DNA of 64,000 nucleotides from Chloroflexus sp. Y-396-1 (GCF_000516515.1 NZ_KI911784.1:620001-684000); one strand, 5' to 3'. Shown: positions 43,117 through 52,835, numbered from the stretch's first letter. The notes: generated by a model from the sequence alone, not told the origin. Numbers and translations are program-made.

Positions 43117-43995
43117 TTAGCCTCGATACTGCTCTGCCTGTAGATTAACCATAATCCCGGCCAGGATGAAGAGTGATCCTAGCGCCAACGACCAGGTAAC
43201 TTCTTCACCGTACACAAACGCGCCGATCAGTGCAATCAACGGCAGACGCAAGAAGTCGAGTGGCACCACAACCGTTGCATCGGCCAACCGCAACGCTCGT
43301 GCCATACAGTAGTGTGCAGTAAGCGCCGATACCCCCACGGCAATAACCCAGGGCCAACTAGCCGGTGAGGGAATTGTCCATGATCCCATTGCCGGAATCA
43401 AACCGAGTGGTAACTGGATGAGCGTCACATAAAACAGAATTGCCAGTGGTGACTCGGTACCAACCAGTTTCTTGGTCAGTGTGTGAGCAGTTGCATAGCC
43501 GAACGCGGCTAATAGCACGGCCATTGCTGCCGGATGGACAATGCTGACTCCTGGGCGCAATATGATCAGCGTACCGATGATCCCCAATATTACTGCAAGT
43601 AACCGTACCCGCGTTAAATGTTCACCCAACAACACAACCGCCAGCAATGCCGTCCATAACGGCACAGTAAACTCTATCGCAAAGACTTCAGCCAACGAGA
43701 TGAAGCCCAGACCGTAGAACCAGCCAAACTGTCCACCAAAATGGGCAACATTCCTTACCAGATGGAGTGGTAACCGCTGTGTACGGAGTTGGGCTGTACC
43801 GCCGTAACGAAGCACTACCAGTAACACTAATGGGAGCCCGATCAGGCTACGAAAGAAGAGAATTTGAAAGGTGGACAATTCGGCAGCCAGCTCACGCCCG
43901 CCCACTGCCATCGTACTGAATGAGACAAGTGCGCCAGCCATCCAGAACGCTGCGCGCCAGGTAGAATTGAGACGCTGAAGAAATACCGTATGCAT
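43117..43995 (-). CDS. DMT-superfamily (EamA) transporter
   Basis: About 292 residues from the ATG at 43995; a TTG at 44010 would add five. It has ten hydrophobic segments in two EamA repeats: the first with VSFSTMAVGGRELAAELSTFQILFFRS, and the second from about residue 150. Motifs typical of the family include FYGLGFISLAEVFAIEFTVPLWTALLAVVLLGEHL and DATVVVPLDFLRLPLIALIGAFVYGEE. EamA proteins export or exchange small metabolites such as amino acids or nucleosides. The substrate is unknown. It lies downstream of the BTAD gene on the same strand. Confidence 0.88.
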   Translation of the reverse strand: MHTVFLQRLNSTWRAAFWMAGALVSFSTMAVGGRELAAELSTFQILFFRSLIGLPLVLLVVLRYGGTAQLRTQRLPLHLVRNVAHFGGQFGWFYGLGFISLAEVFAIEFTVPLWTALLAVVLLGEHLTRVRLLAVILGIIGTLIILRPGVSIVHPAAMAVLLAAFGYATAHTLTKKLVGTESPLAILFYVTLIQLPLGLIPAMGSWTIPSPASWPWVIAVGVSALTAHYCMARALRLADATVVVPLDFLRLPLIALIGAFVYGEEVTWSLALGSLFILAGIMVNLQAEQYRG

Positions 43996-44058
43996 GTGTC
44001 TTCTGCACAATCATTAATGAAATAGGTGATAGCCGGAGGCTCACCGCTGGAAAGAATA

Positions 44059-45087
44059 CTACCCGATCGCCTCACCATTCTCCATCTTAGGTGTTTCGGT
44101 TAGCTCGCGGTAAAGCTGCACGACCGCATCATCCCGTCTACGTCGCGGATTGATCCCGGTGGCCGAGAGATAGCGCTGGTAGGCCCGCTGCATCTCTGTC
44201 GGCAATCCGAGACGTTGCCCGGCGCGCAAAAGCCAGCTTACGACTGCGGCTGCCCTCGGCTCATGCGCCAGGACGCGCTGACAATACTGTAAGCACTGCT
44301 GATCGTCACCACGGGCAAACGCCTCTGCTGCTAACCGTTCCCCGGCAATGACCACTTCACTGAGCAACTGTGCACCACGTTCAGTCGCCCAATCCTGCGC
44401 TCCGACCACACCTTCCATGTACGGCCCATCGTACAGTTCGAGCACGTACTGGTACAACGAAAGCGCAACGTGGATACCCTGCTCGTGAGCCGTTCTGGTT
44501 GCCAGATCGAACGTTCGCTCCAGGATGTCGGCATCGCTCTGGTAGAGATCGGGATTCAGCGCACAACGTTGCCGGTCGGTGTAGAGGAGATTCGTTGCTA
44601 ATTCCTCTCCGCAAAGCTGTTGCAGAAGTTGACGCAACGCGGTGAGGGTACGGGCAAAACTGCTCGAGCTGGCTGTACCTCCCCAAATCGCCTCGGCGAT
44701 CTCGCTCCGTGTTGCTCCCTCGGCGCCACAATGCACCAGGTAGGCAAAGATACCTTGCACCTTTCTGCCACCGGCCCGACCACCCTCGCTCTGCCCCCAT
44801 TCGTCTGCCTTGATCTGCCGACTGTCGATAAAGACCTGAAAGTCGCCCAGGCAACGCACGTAAACGCCGCGAAACGGACGAAGTTCAACCGATAGACCAC
44901 TAATTTCACCGATTGTGATCAACGCTGTCCGCGCCTGTTCGGCTAGTGCAGGATCATCGAGCAAGCGCCGCAGATAGGTCAATGCACGTTTACCGTAATG
45001 GGTAAGCAGAATTGTCGTCGCATGTTGACGTACCGCTGGATCGCTGTGATTTAGCAAGGGCAAGTAGAGAATGACCGGATGAGACAT
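44059..45087 (-). CDS. HEAT/winged-helix/BTAD regulator-like protein
   Basis: This 342-residue protein has an N-terminal HEAT-like helical pair (residues 8-62). A winged-helix domain like that of SARP regulators follows (VYVRCLGDFQVFIDSR..KVQGIFAYLVHCGAEGATRSEIAEAIWG.. ARTLTALRQLLQ). The C-terminal bacterial transcriptional activator (BTAD) TPR domain (about 185-325) has ALSLYQYVLELYDGPYMEGV and EAFARGDDQQCLQYCQRVLAHEPRA. SARP/BTAD proteins activate transcription, often near their own gene. The start lies 5 bp after the stop of the pseudo-helicase gene, so the two form an operon. Confidence 0.82.
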   Translation of the reverse strand: MSHPVILYLPLLNHSDPAVRQHATTILLTHYGKRALTYLRRLLDDPALAEQARTALITIGEISGLSVELRPFRGVYVRCLGDFQVFIDSRQIKADEWGQSEGGRAGGRKVQGIFAYLVHCGAEGATRSEIAEAIWGGTASSSSFARTLTALRQLLQQLCGEELATNLLYTDRQRCALNPDLYQSDADILERTFDLATRTAHEQGIHVALSLYQYVLELYDGPYMEGVVGAQDWATERGAQLLSEVVIAGERLAAEAFARGDDQQCLQYCQRVLAHEPRAAAVVSWLLRAGQRLGLPTEMQRAYQRYLSATGINPRRRRDDAVVQLYRELTETPKMENGEAIG

Positions 45088-45092
45088 ATTCT

Positions 45093-47696
45093 TTACTCAC
45101 TTACTTCTTCATTATCCAACGCTAACCGACGAACGACATTAATCGAGGGATCAATCTGGAGTTCGCCATGCTCATCAAACTCAACCAACAGGATTTCACG
45201 ACCTTCACTCATCATACTCGCCCGCACCCGACCGGCGCCGTAGGGGAGGCAGATGATGCGATCACCCGGCTGAAAGCGAGATTCTCCAGTTGCTACCTGG
45301 GGTGGCCGTGTCAGACGGTCTGGCGATGACGCCGGAGTATGCGCCCGCCGCTGCCGGAGACGGGCCAGAATTGCTTCGGGGTCAGGAAGAGGTTCTGGTG
45401 ATGGGGTAGAGGATGGTGGCTCTGGTGGGGCTGGGGATCCCTGACGCTCAGGTGGAAGTTGACGACTATTTCGCCTGGTAGAGCGATAATAGCGGTCGGG
45501 CTGAAGTTCCAATGGTTGCTTGTTCGATGGTGGCTGTTCAGACGGTGGTTCGGGCGGGGTAGATGTTTGCGCTGGTGGAGTTGGTATCGGCGCTGATGGC
45601 TCAACCGCACGCACAGTCGTCTCAGGTCGTGGTCTACTGGTCGAAGATACCACCGGCATCGCTACTGCGACATCAGTTTCACCTCCCAGGACAGCCAGTA
45701 ACCAATCCATATCGGTACGTGCCAAGACTTCAAATAATGGATCACTGCGCTGATCAAGTGCTACATCGTAAGCCAGAGGTAAGATTGCTTCGATCTGATC
45801 GTACAACCATTCAGCCAGCCCATTTCCATTCGGTTGGGAATCAATGAAATAAAGACGCTGCGTTTCCGGATCGTAAGCAGGTACACAATCCTCCAACCGC
45901 GCCAGCGTCGTTAATGCGATGGCCGCTGCACAAGACCAGCCAATCTGTTGACCGACAACCTGGAGCGGACGAGAGAGATGCACCCACACTGCCGGACTGC
46001 GCCACTGCTGCGTTAGTGGCGCCGGTAGCGTGCGCTCTTGCGCCGGACTACGCCCGATCTGTTCACGGTAGGCATAGGTCTGCTCTTCAACCAAAACTCG
46101 CCCCCAGCTCAGTTTCAGCCCACGTCCGGCGCCGGTGCGCCGCAATTCACGTTGCGCCCACTCTTCAAGAATCTGCACCTGACAGCGACGGAGGGGAAGA
46201 CTGCGCCTCCCATCTTGACCGGTCAACTGCAGGGTTCCCTGCTCCTCATCGAGACTTATCACTTGCAACCCACCACGTAATGGTGGCAAAGCTGCCATTG
46301 GGTGTGCCCAACGATTGGCAAGTGATGGATCGACCGTTCCGTACTGCTGACCCTGAGCATCGAGCAACTTGAGCGGCTCCATCCCGGCTGCGTACAATTC
46401 GAGCGGAATGTACGGATCGCTCTGCGTAGTGGGTAACCAGACGGGTGGCGTATCAGGCAGACGACAAAGGGAACCTTGGGCGGTGAGCCGGTCTACGATT
46501 GGTTCGAGTTGCCACTGCCGAATTTCATCTTCGCGTAGCGGTTGTTCGCTGGCTGCACATACCAGATGTAGCGCGACAACAAACGGATTGATCGTTACTG
46601 TCGGCCAGACCGGTGGCCGTAAGAGCGGCCAGGTTGTCAGATCGGTCACCGCCAGCCGCTGCAGAGCTGGTTCCGCCATCCCACGCCCCAGCAGTAAAAT
46701 CACCAGAGCGGCGCCGCTATTCAGTGCTGCCTGCAAGGTTGCAGCTCCTACATCAGCGCCGGTTACAATCTGAACATGCGCCGGTAATGGTTGGACCCCC
46801 ACACTGATCCGCTCCTGCAAGAACATCGGGCGCAGGATACCGACTTCAAATGGCGTTGTTAGCAGATGAACGCTGGCGCCAGCATTGAGGAACGCTTCGG
46901 TCAACGTTGCAAGGTCGCGTTGGCGCTCGCCACTGCTCTGCCAGAGTGCTAGCGTCGTCGGTGAACGTGGCAAATCCTCGGCTGCGCTCAGCCGCCATTC
47001 ACGGCCACTGAGCAACCGAAGGGCAGTTTCTGCACCTGCAACCGGTACCAGACTTCCACCCAACAATAGGGGGTGAGGGGTAAGTCGGGCAGCTCGTAAG
47101 AGGGTCATCATCAGATGACCGGCTGCGATCCCATGGTACACATGGAGATCAGCGACTGCGATCAAGTGTAATTGCTGCCAGAAGAAGCGCCAGGCGCGGT
47201 CGTGAAAGCGTAGCAGATGGCTATGCAATTCGGGCAGCGTAGTAATGACCAGCCGTGCGGTCGGTGCCAGCCGCCGTCGGTCGCCACCGGTTGCAGCAAT
47301 GGTTATCACCGGACGACAATGTTCAACCATTGCCATCGCTTCGCGTTCGTGGAGAAGTGCCTGAGCAGGATCGGAGACAACGAGTAATGCAGTAGCCGAC
47401 GGTTCATTGCGTAAGAAATCGAGCATCAGGAGATGCAAACTGGCGCGACTCAGCATCCCACTTCCTGTAATCGCAAACGGCGCTCTCCGGCGCAGTGCAG
47501 CCAGAGCAATTGATTGGGCCTGGAAGAAAGAAGTACCGATAACGCGCACCCATGCTTCCTGTAATGCCTGATCTACCGCCAGATGGCTGATGCGCACACC
47601 AACACTAGCCGGAAATGCCTGCAAGGCGATAAGCGGCGACGGCGAGCGGCCAGTATGCGAAGCCAGTTTGCGCAGAATGTCGATCAGGTCATTCAT
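45093..47696 (-). CDS. MrfA/YprA-like pseudo-helicase with Tudor-like tail
   Basis: 867 residues from the ATG at 47696, which lies 7 nt after a -10 box (possible leaderless mRNA). The order of parts matches MrfA/YprA-type SF2 helicases, but the catalytic motifs are lost. Motif I reads TGSGMLS instead of TGSGKS (about 77-83). Motif II reads VADLH instead of IDEAH (181-185). The SAT motif is absent. The MZB/DUF1998-like half (HPMAALPPLRGG.. near 457, IDSQPNGNGLAEWLY near 620) lacks the four zinc cysteines. A Pro/Ser-rich linker (about 680-790) leads to a PcrA-tail-like domain, RFQPGDRIICLPYGAGRV. It pairs with the BTAD gene. Confidence 0.65.
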   Translation of the reverse strand: MNDLIDILRKLASHTGRSPSPLIALQAFPASVGVRISHLAVDQALQEAWVRVIGTSFFQAQSIALAALRRRAPFAITGSGMLSRASLHLLMLDFLRNEPSATALLVVSDPAQALLHEREAMAMVEHCRPVITIAATGGDRRRLAPTARLVITTLPELHSHLLRFHDRAWRFFWQQLHLIAVADLHVYHGIAAGHLMMTLLRAARLTPHPLLLGGSLVPVAGAETALRLLSGREWRLSAAEDLPRSPTTLALWQSSGERQRDLATLTEAFLNAGASVHLLTTPFEVGILRPMFLQERISVGVQPLPAHVQIVTGADVGAATLQAALNSGAALVILLLGRGMAEPALQRLAVTDLTTWPLLRPPVWPTVTINPFVVALHLVCAASEQPLREDEIRQWQLEPIVDRLTAQGSLCRLPDTPPVWLPTTQSDPYIPLELYAAGMEPLKLLDAQGQQYGTVDPSLANRWAHPMAALPPLRGGLQVISLDEEQGTLQLTGQDGRRSLPLRRCQVQILEEWAQRELRRTGAGRGLKLSWGRVLVEEQTYAYREQIGRSPAQERTLPAPLTQQWRSPAVWVHLSRPLQVVGQQIGWSCAAAIALTTLARLEDCVPAYDPETQRLYFIDSQPNGNGLAEWLYDQIEAILPLAYDVALDQRSDPLFEVLARTDMDWLLAVLGGETDVAVAMPVVSSTSRPRPETTVRAVEPSAPIPTPPAQTSTPPEPPSEQPPSNKQPLELQPDRYYRSTRRNSRQLPPERQGSPAPPEPPSSTPSPEPLPDPEAILARLRQRRAHTPASSPDRLTRPPQVATGESRFQPGDRIICLPYGAGRVRASMMSEGREILLVEFDEHGELQIDPSINVVRRLALDNEEVSE

Positions 47697-47703
47697 AGCT
47701 ATG

Positions 47704-47732
47704 ATCATAACACGAGCGTGCGAATACGTGAA
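47704..47732 (-). promoter_or_regulatory. promoter of the pseudo-helicase/BTAD operon
   Basis: On the minus strand, TTCACG (47727-47732) and TATGAT (47704-47709) are 17 bp apart. The expected transcript start coincides with the A of the ATG at 47696. Confidence 0.5.
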
Positions 47733-47835
47733 TGTGTGCGTATTCCATTGCAGGGTTTTTCAAGATTTTCATCTTCAGCAGAGAGGAGTGAAACGAGCGC
47801 AGCAGTGTGCGTAGAAGCGCAGCTTTCTGTTCTAA

Positions 47836-48150
47836 GAGCCTGATCAACGACCCAGATTTCTCATTGGGCACGCACCATACCCATGCGCCCATTGCGTGAG
47901 GGGTTGCCTACATTCTCTTTCGCGCCAGCCCCACGTTCCCCCTTCCTCTCCCCCGTGGGGAAGAAGAAGGGGGCCAGAGGGAAGGTGAGAGCCGCCAGGC
48001 GTGCACCATAGCACCGGCGCTGAACCCATCGAAACCCTTTTCCATCGCCTAGCGGAGACGCAGATGTTGCCTGCCAGCGTTCCCCTCACCATTCTGGAGA
48101 GGAGATGCCTGACCGAGCCTTATCAAAAGCCCAGGTTTTTGACCATGCTC
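47836..48150. mobile_element. MITE-like element, copy 2
   Basis: A ~315-bp unit, diverged but alignable over its whole length with 3153-3463. The left end GAGCCTGATCAACGACCCAG and the right end (GAGCATGGTCAAAAACC on the minus strand) form an imperfect inverted repeat. The internal palindrome and the CCCTTTTCCATCGC block are kept. A 82-codon frame inside runs through it in the same phase as in copy 1, but its sequence follows the palindrome and is unlikely to be a protein. Confidence 0.6.
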
Positions 48151-48264
48151 TCAGTGGTCTGCGGCCAGGCCCCTCGTTCATGCGCCGATGATAGCCATTA
48201 TCGCATTGTAGAGTCGGGTTCCCAATCCGACCCAAATGGCGCCTGCACGCTTGCGCAACACTGA
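48151..48264. repeat. intergenic repeat remnant
   Basis: A GCATTGTAGAGTCGGGTTCCCAATCCGACCC-type segment at 48203-48233 resembles the GCGCATTGTGGAG repeats at 33990 and 34187 and the hairpin at 11641. No gene is seen. Confidence 0.45.
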
Positions 48265-50235
48265 TTAGCTCGTCAGCCATTGCCACCACAAGCGGGTAAA
48301 TATCCCGCTGAGTTCACGCATACGCTGCCAGCGGAGCTGCACTTTTCGCCAAGGCGACGCAATCTGGTCTTCGAGCTGATCGAGGTGCAGGGCCAGAATG
48401 GTACGAAATAAACGATGCCCGACCGATACATCTGGCGGCACGTGATTGACTGCCCATTCCAGCAGCGCCGCATGCACTGCCCGAGCTGTGGCCAGCGCTT
48501 GCGATTGGCGTTCACGCGATGCACGACGGGCCTGCATCACAGCTACCTCCTGGCGGGCGGCAAAGAAGCGCAACAGCAATACACTAGCCGTCCATTCAGC
48601 CATGTCGGCGCTGAGCGTTGACCGGTCATAAACCACAGCATGCTGCGTATCGGCAAGCGGGTTTTCACCGTTGGTCAGCAGATCAAGCGCGGTATGCAGG
48701 ATTTCCAGCCGCTGCTCGCAGTACGGTGAAGGTGCGTTATAGCCGTCGAGCACATCACGTGGTGGATGGGTCACCGGATCGCGGCGGCGACCGTGCTGTT
48801 GGCGCTGTAGCTCGGCTGGGGTAATGTCGAGCGCCTGCTGCCAGGCTTGTTCGAGCGTCGCGTAAGCTCTGTCAAGAGGGGCCAGCGCACCAGCGGCACG
48901 AACGCTCACATATCGGCTGCGTAATGCTGCCGGATCGTTCTGCGGATTCCAGGCGAGAGAGGCGAAGCTGTGTGGGTTTGGTCCTGGCGTCAGCCAGGGA
49001 CGGTCGCCGGTAAGTAAGGTATAGACACCAGCAAATCCCCACTTAGCGTATGCACGAAGATCGGCAGCAATGGTATTTCCCAAAGGTGGCAGCGCCGATT
49101 TGAACAGAATGCCATCGAGATAGTATTCAAATGCGCTGATTCCTGCCGGAAACGCCTCACGAATGGCTGCAATGCATGCAGCTAGCGGTTGATTAATCGG
49201 GTGTTCAGGATCACCGATACCACTGGCATACGAGCGCATACGTGGTGCAACAAGCGCTTCAACATTGGCGGCTGGTGTGATCTGTTGCGGTGGGAACAGC
49301 GTATCGTGGTAGGCAAGAAAACTGATACGGGCTGAAGAGTTGACGGTTGCTAGCTCTTCAGCCATTCCATTGACTAGTAGTAATAGTTGATCGGCAGGGC
49401 TTAATGTTGCGCAGCGATCACAGGAGCACCAGCCACCATGGAGTCGATCAACTGGCCAGACGTGGTATACGGCAGCATTTGGTTCGGCGTTGAAGAAACT
49501 GCGTGCCCATTTACGTACTATCGCCTGGGTCGTTGGGTTCGTTGGACACGGATTACCATCGGCTACTCGTCGTTGACCGTTAAACCGGAACACGTCCGGT
49601 TGGTCTCGCAGACGTTGGGTGGCGAGAGCATCGGTCAGGTGATGACCACCGATTTCAAGTTGTAATCCGCGTTCCTTAAGCAACGGCCAGAGCTGGCTCC
49701 GTCGCTGCTGCCAAAAGCGTAGCCGACAGGCGCCTAGGGGCATTCCGCTGTCGCCAATCGTGTGAATGAATATCGTGTTGAGACGCGCCCGTGCTGCCCA
49801 CTCAATCCATGCTTCAGCCTGGGATAAGAATATGTCGTGGCCGATAACAAGACCACGACGAGTAAATGCCGGCTGTTCGGCAACGGTTGCTTCAGGCAAC
49901 GGGATATGTGCGTAATGTGGAAACTGTTCGTTCTCGACACCAGGTCCAACCCAACACCAGCCCAATGCCTCTAACAAGCTGTAAACTGCATACAGCAAGC
50001 CAGTTGGCCCTTCGCCGATCAGAATCAAACCGTGCTCGTCGGCCATACGTACAAAGCCATCACCTGCCGCGCCATGGCGGAGACTGATGCGCTGTGTATG
50101 GGCCTGTCCGACGATTGGTAAGGTAGGCCCACCCATCCGCTGTATTGCCTGACGTAATTCTTGGGCGGCGAACTGAGCAGTTAGATGTTCGCTGTGTAGC
50201 TCGATGACCCAGTTTGCCGAAAGGATATGCTTCAT
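48265..50235 (-). CDS. DUF4838-type (alpha-glucuronidase-like) protein
   Basis: This 656-residue protein begins with a GH20b/alpha-glucuronidase-type N-terminal domain (TAQFAAQELRQAIQRMGG..LILIGEGPTGLLYAVYSLLEALGWCWVGPG). A TIM-barrel-like region of the DUF4838 kind follows, with FTRRGLVIGHDIFLSQAEAWIEWAARARLNTIFIH, CSCDRCATL and FEYYLDGILFKSALPPL. The last ~180 residues are helical. There is no signal peptide, so it seems cytoplasmic, unusual for a secreted glycosidase. The glycan substrate is unknown. It stands upstream of alpha-glucan phosphorylase but on the opposite strand. Confidence 0.7.
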   Translation of the reverse strand: MKHILSANWVIELHSEHLTAQFAAQELRQAIQRMGGPTLPIVGQAHTQRISLRHGAAGDGFVRMADEHGLILIGEGPTGLLYAVYSLLEALGWCWVGPGVENEQFPHYAHIPLPEATVAEQPAFTRRGLVIGHDIFLSQAEAWIEWAARARLNTIFIHTIGDSGMPLGACRLRFWQQRRSQLWPLLKERGLQLEIGGHHLTDALATQRLRDQPDVFRFNGQRRVADGNPCPTNPTTQAIVRKWARSFFNAEPNAAVYHVWPVDRLHGGWCSCDRCATLSPADQLLLLVNGMAEELATVNSSARISFLAYHDTLFPPQQITPAANVEALVAPRMRSYASGIGDPEHPINQPLAACIAAIREAFPAGISAFEYYLDGILFKSALPPLGNTIAADLRAYAKWGFAGVYTLLTGDRPWLTPGPNPHSFASLAWNPQNDPAALRSRYVSVRAAGALAPLDRAYATLEQAWQQALDITPAELQRQQHGRRRDPVTHPPRDVLDGYNAPSPYCEQRLEILHTALDLLTNGENPLADTQHAVVYDRSTLSADMAEWTASVLLLRFFAARQEVAVMQARRASRERQSQALATARAVHAALLEWAVNHVPPDVSVGHRLFRTILALHLDQLEDQIASPWRKVQLRWQRMRELSGIFTRLWWQWLTS

Positions 50236-50527
50236 GAATGATTTACTCGTGGTTTGATCACCAGATCATACCAATCGTTCGCTTTTGCCGTTGCCATTAT
50301 ACTATTGCAGCCGCTTCAGGAGAGAGGGCGTGAGCCGTAGAAATGGGTTCTCAACCGTCCCAATAGCTTGTTGGTAAGACGGTCGTTCGTTTCATCCTTG
50401 CACGGCAGGGTGCGGGCCAGAAGCCCGCGTTTCCAGTCTAACGTAGGGGCAGGGATCGCCGTAAGCACTTGTGTCGTGTTCATTAGCGCATCCGACACGA
50501 CCGCAACCTACAGAATTAGTTGCATAG
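50236..50527. repeat. intergenic region with GCGGGC palindrome repeat
   Basis: TGCACGGCAGGGTGCGGGCC..AGCCCGCG at 50399-50428 is related to the repeat units at 34067 and 34135. The remainder of the divergent spacer shows no gene. Confidence 0.45.
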
Positions 50528-50556
50528 TAGACAAATTCGCAGTAAACGGCTACAAT
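50528..50556 (+). promoter_or_regulatory. candidate promoter of the alpha-glucan phosphorylase gene
   Basis: TAGACA (50528-50533) and TACAAT (50551-50556) have a 17-bp spacer, giving a leader of about 120 nt before the ATG at 50685. Confidence 0.5.
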
Positions 50557-50684
50557 GCACTCAGCCACCATTTTCTGCTGCGCAGTATGCGAAGAAACTG
50601 AAGAAAATGGCGGTGATCGAGGAGTTCCTGGTATCATGCCGGTACAGCCGGCGATTGTCTACCGTTATATCAGGTGAGGAAGTC

Positions 50685-52835
50685 ATGCTGCGGTTTGAAC
50701 ACGAGATTCTGTTCACGCCATGTCCAGAACGAATTGCCCGTCTGCGCGAACTTGCGTACAACCTCTGGTGGACGTGGCACCCCGAGGCGCAAGACCTCTA
50801 CCGTTCGATTGATCCAGAGCTGTGGGAATTGGTTTACCACAATCCGGTCGAGTTTTTGCGTGATGTTCGGCAACGAAAGCTCGAAGCAGCCGCCAATGAT
50901 CCGGCGTATCTGAAGCGCTACGATGCGGTGCTCAAGAGCTTTGACAGCTACATGAGCGCGAAAAAGACCTGGTTTAGTAAAAACTACCCCGACGCCAAAG
51001 ATACGCTGATTGCCTATTTTAGCGCCGAGTTTGGTCTCCACGAAAGCCTGCCCATCTATTCGGGTGGTCTCGGCATCCTGTCGGGCGATCACATCAAAGA
51101 GGCCAGTGATATGGGCATTCCACTGGTCGGTGTCGGTTTCATCTATCCACAGGGCTACTTCCGCCAGCGTCTGGATCAGAGTGGCTGGCAATTTGCCGAA
51201 TATAACAAACTTAATTTTGCCGATGTACCGGCGCTTCCGGCCCTTGATCCAGAGGGGCGCGAGGTTGTTGTCGAGGTTGAATTGCCCGGACGCACGATCT
51301 ACGCGAAAGTGTATAAGTTTCAGGTTGGACGTAACCAGTTATTGTTGATGGACACTGACATCCATCCCAACAGCCCGCAGGATCGCGAGCTTTCGGCCCG
51401 GCTTTACGGTGGCGACCAGGAAATGCGCATTTCACAGGAATTGGTGTTGGGAGTAGGTGGTGTACGGGCGTTACGTCGGCTTGGGTATAAACCGACCGTA
51501 TGGCACATGAATGAAGGACATTCGGCATTTCTGGTGCTTGAATTGTGCCGTGAATTGGTAGCACAGGGCTATAGTTTTGAAGAGGCGATGGAGCAGGTAA
51601 AAGCGCATTGTGTGTTTACCACCCATACGCCGGTTCCTGCCGGTAATGATGCCTTCCCCTTACCGATGATCGAGAAATTTTTCTGGAGCTTCTGGCCGCA
51701 ATTGAACCTGACGCGCGATGAGTTCATGAATCTGGCTCTGCAAGAGCAGCATTGGGGGCCAACCTTTGCCATGACTGCGCTGGCGTTGCGGTTTTCGGCC
51801 TTCCATAACGGCGTGAGCAAACTCCACGGCCACGTTGCACGCGGCATGTGGCAATGGCTCTACCCTGGTCGTACCCAAGACGAGGTACCTATCACTTCCA
51901 TTACCAATGGCGTTCACACGGCAACCTGGCTGGCGCCAGAAATACGGACCCTTTACAATTCGTACCTTGGGAAGAATTGGGAGGAAAATCTCGATGACCC
52001 GCAACTCTGGCGCAAAGTCTACCAGATTCCCGATGAGACGCTCTGGAATACCCGCCAAAAACTTAAACGCGATCTGATCGCGTTCAGTCGGCAACGGCTC
52101 CAACAGCATTATATGCGTTTAGGAATTCCGGCGCCGGTCTGGCCGGTGCTCGAAGAGAACATCCTCACGATCGGCTTTGCCCGACGTTTTGCTACCTACA
52201 AGCGGGCCACGTTGCTGTTTAAAGATGTTGAGCGTCTGAAGTACATTCTGAACCGGCCCGGTAAGCCGATCCAGATTATCTTTGCCGGTAAAGCGCATCC
52301 CAAAGATGATCCGGGTAAACAGTTCATTCAAGAGGTCTACCGTATGGCAATGCAGCCGGGTCTAGCCGGACGCATCGTGTTTCTCGAAGAGTACGATATT
52401 GCGGTCGGACGGGCGCTGGTGCAAGGGGTGGATGTCTGGCTCAACACGCCCCGCCGTCCGTATGAAGCCAGTGGTACCAGTGGTATGAAAGCCAGTCTCA
52501 ACGGTGTTCCGAACTGTTCGGTGCTCGATGGCTGGTGGCCAGAGGCCTACAACGGGCGAAATGGCTGGGCGGTTGGCGAAGAGCGTGAGTATGCCAATCA
52601 GGAAGAACAAGATTGGAATGATGCGCTGTCGCTCTACCATCTGCTCGAACACGAGATTGCGCCACGCTTTTACGATAATCGTGACGCCAACGGTGTGCCG
52701 GTCGAGTGGGTGCAGATTTGTAAAGAGGCAATTGCAACCGTTGCTCCTATGTTTAGCACGCGCCGGATGCTGGCCGACTATATGCGCGAAATGTATATGC
52801 CGGTCGCCGTGCAAGGCGCGATTCCGCAGTTGTAA
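50685..52835 (+). CDS. glgP: alpha-glucan (glycogen/maltodextrin) phosphorylase
   Basis: GlgP releases glucose-1-phosphate from alpha-1,4-glucans using pyridoxal phosphate. The start is the ATG at 50685, behind GAGGAAGTC; the open frame upstream lacks family sequence. The 716-residue protein is the short bacterial/archaeal GT35 type. It has a DUF3417-like N-terminus (RIARLRELAYNLWWTWHPEAQDLYRSID), YFSAEFGLHESLPIYSGGLGILSGDHIKEASDMG, and WHMNEGHSAFLVLELCREL. The C-terminal PLP/phosphate region is YEASGTSGMKASLNGVPNCSVLDGWW. It gives access to stored glycogen. Confidence 0.95.
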   Translation: MLRFEHEILFTPCPERIARLRELAYNLWWTWHPEAQDLYRSIDPELWELVYHNPVEFLRDVRQRKLEAAANDPAYLKRYDAVLKSFDSYMSAKKTWFSKNYPDAKDTLIAYFSAEFGLHESLPIYSGGLGILSGDHIKEASDMGIPLVGVGFIYPQGYFRQRLDQSGWQFAEYNKLNFADVPALPALDPEGREVVVEVELPGRTIYAKVYKFQVGRNQLLLMDTDIHPNSPQDRELSARLYGGDQEMRISQELVLGVGGVRALRRLGYKPTVWHMNEGHSAFLVLELCRELVAQGYSFEEAMEQVKAHCVFTTHTPVPAGNDAFPLPMIEKFFWSFWPQLNLTRDEFMNLALQEQHWGPTFAMTALALRFSAFHNGVSKLHGHVARGMWQWLYPGRTQDEVPITSITNGVHTATWLAPEIRTLYNSYLGKNWEENLDDPQLWRKVYQIPDETLWNTRQKLKRDLIAFSRQRLQQHYMRLGIPAPVWPVLEENILTIGFARRFATYKRATLLFKDVERLKYILNRPGKPIQIIFAGKAHPKDDPGKQFIQEVYRMAMQPGLAGRIVFLEEYDIAVGRALVQGVDVWLNTPRRPYEASGTSGMKASLNGVPNCSVLDGWWPEAYNGRNGWAVGEEREYANQEEQDWNDALSLYHLLEHEIAPRFYDNRDANGVPVEWVQICKEAIATVAPMFSTRRMLADYMREMYMPVAVQGAIPQL

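Noticed and set aside
50520-50684. N-terminal extension of alpha-glucan phosphorylase
   Set aside because: The sequence overlaps the candidate promoter region and has no phosphorylase similarity. The ATG at 50685 has a proper ribosome-binding site.
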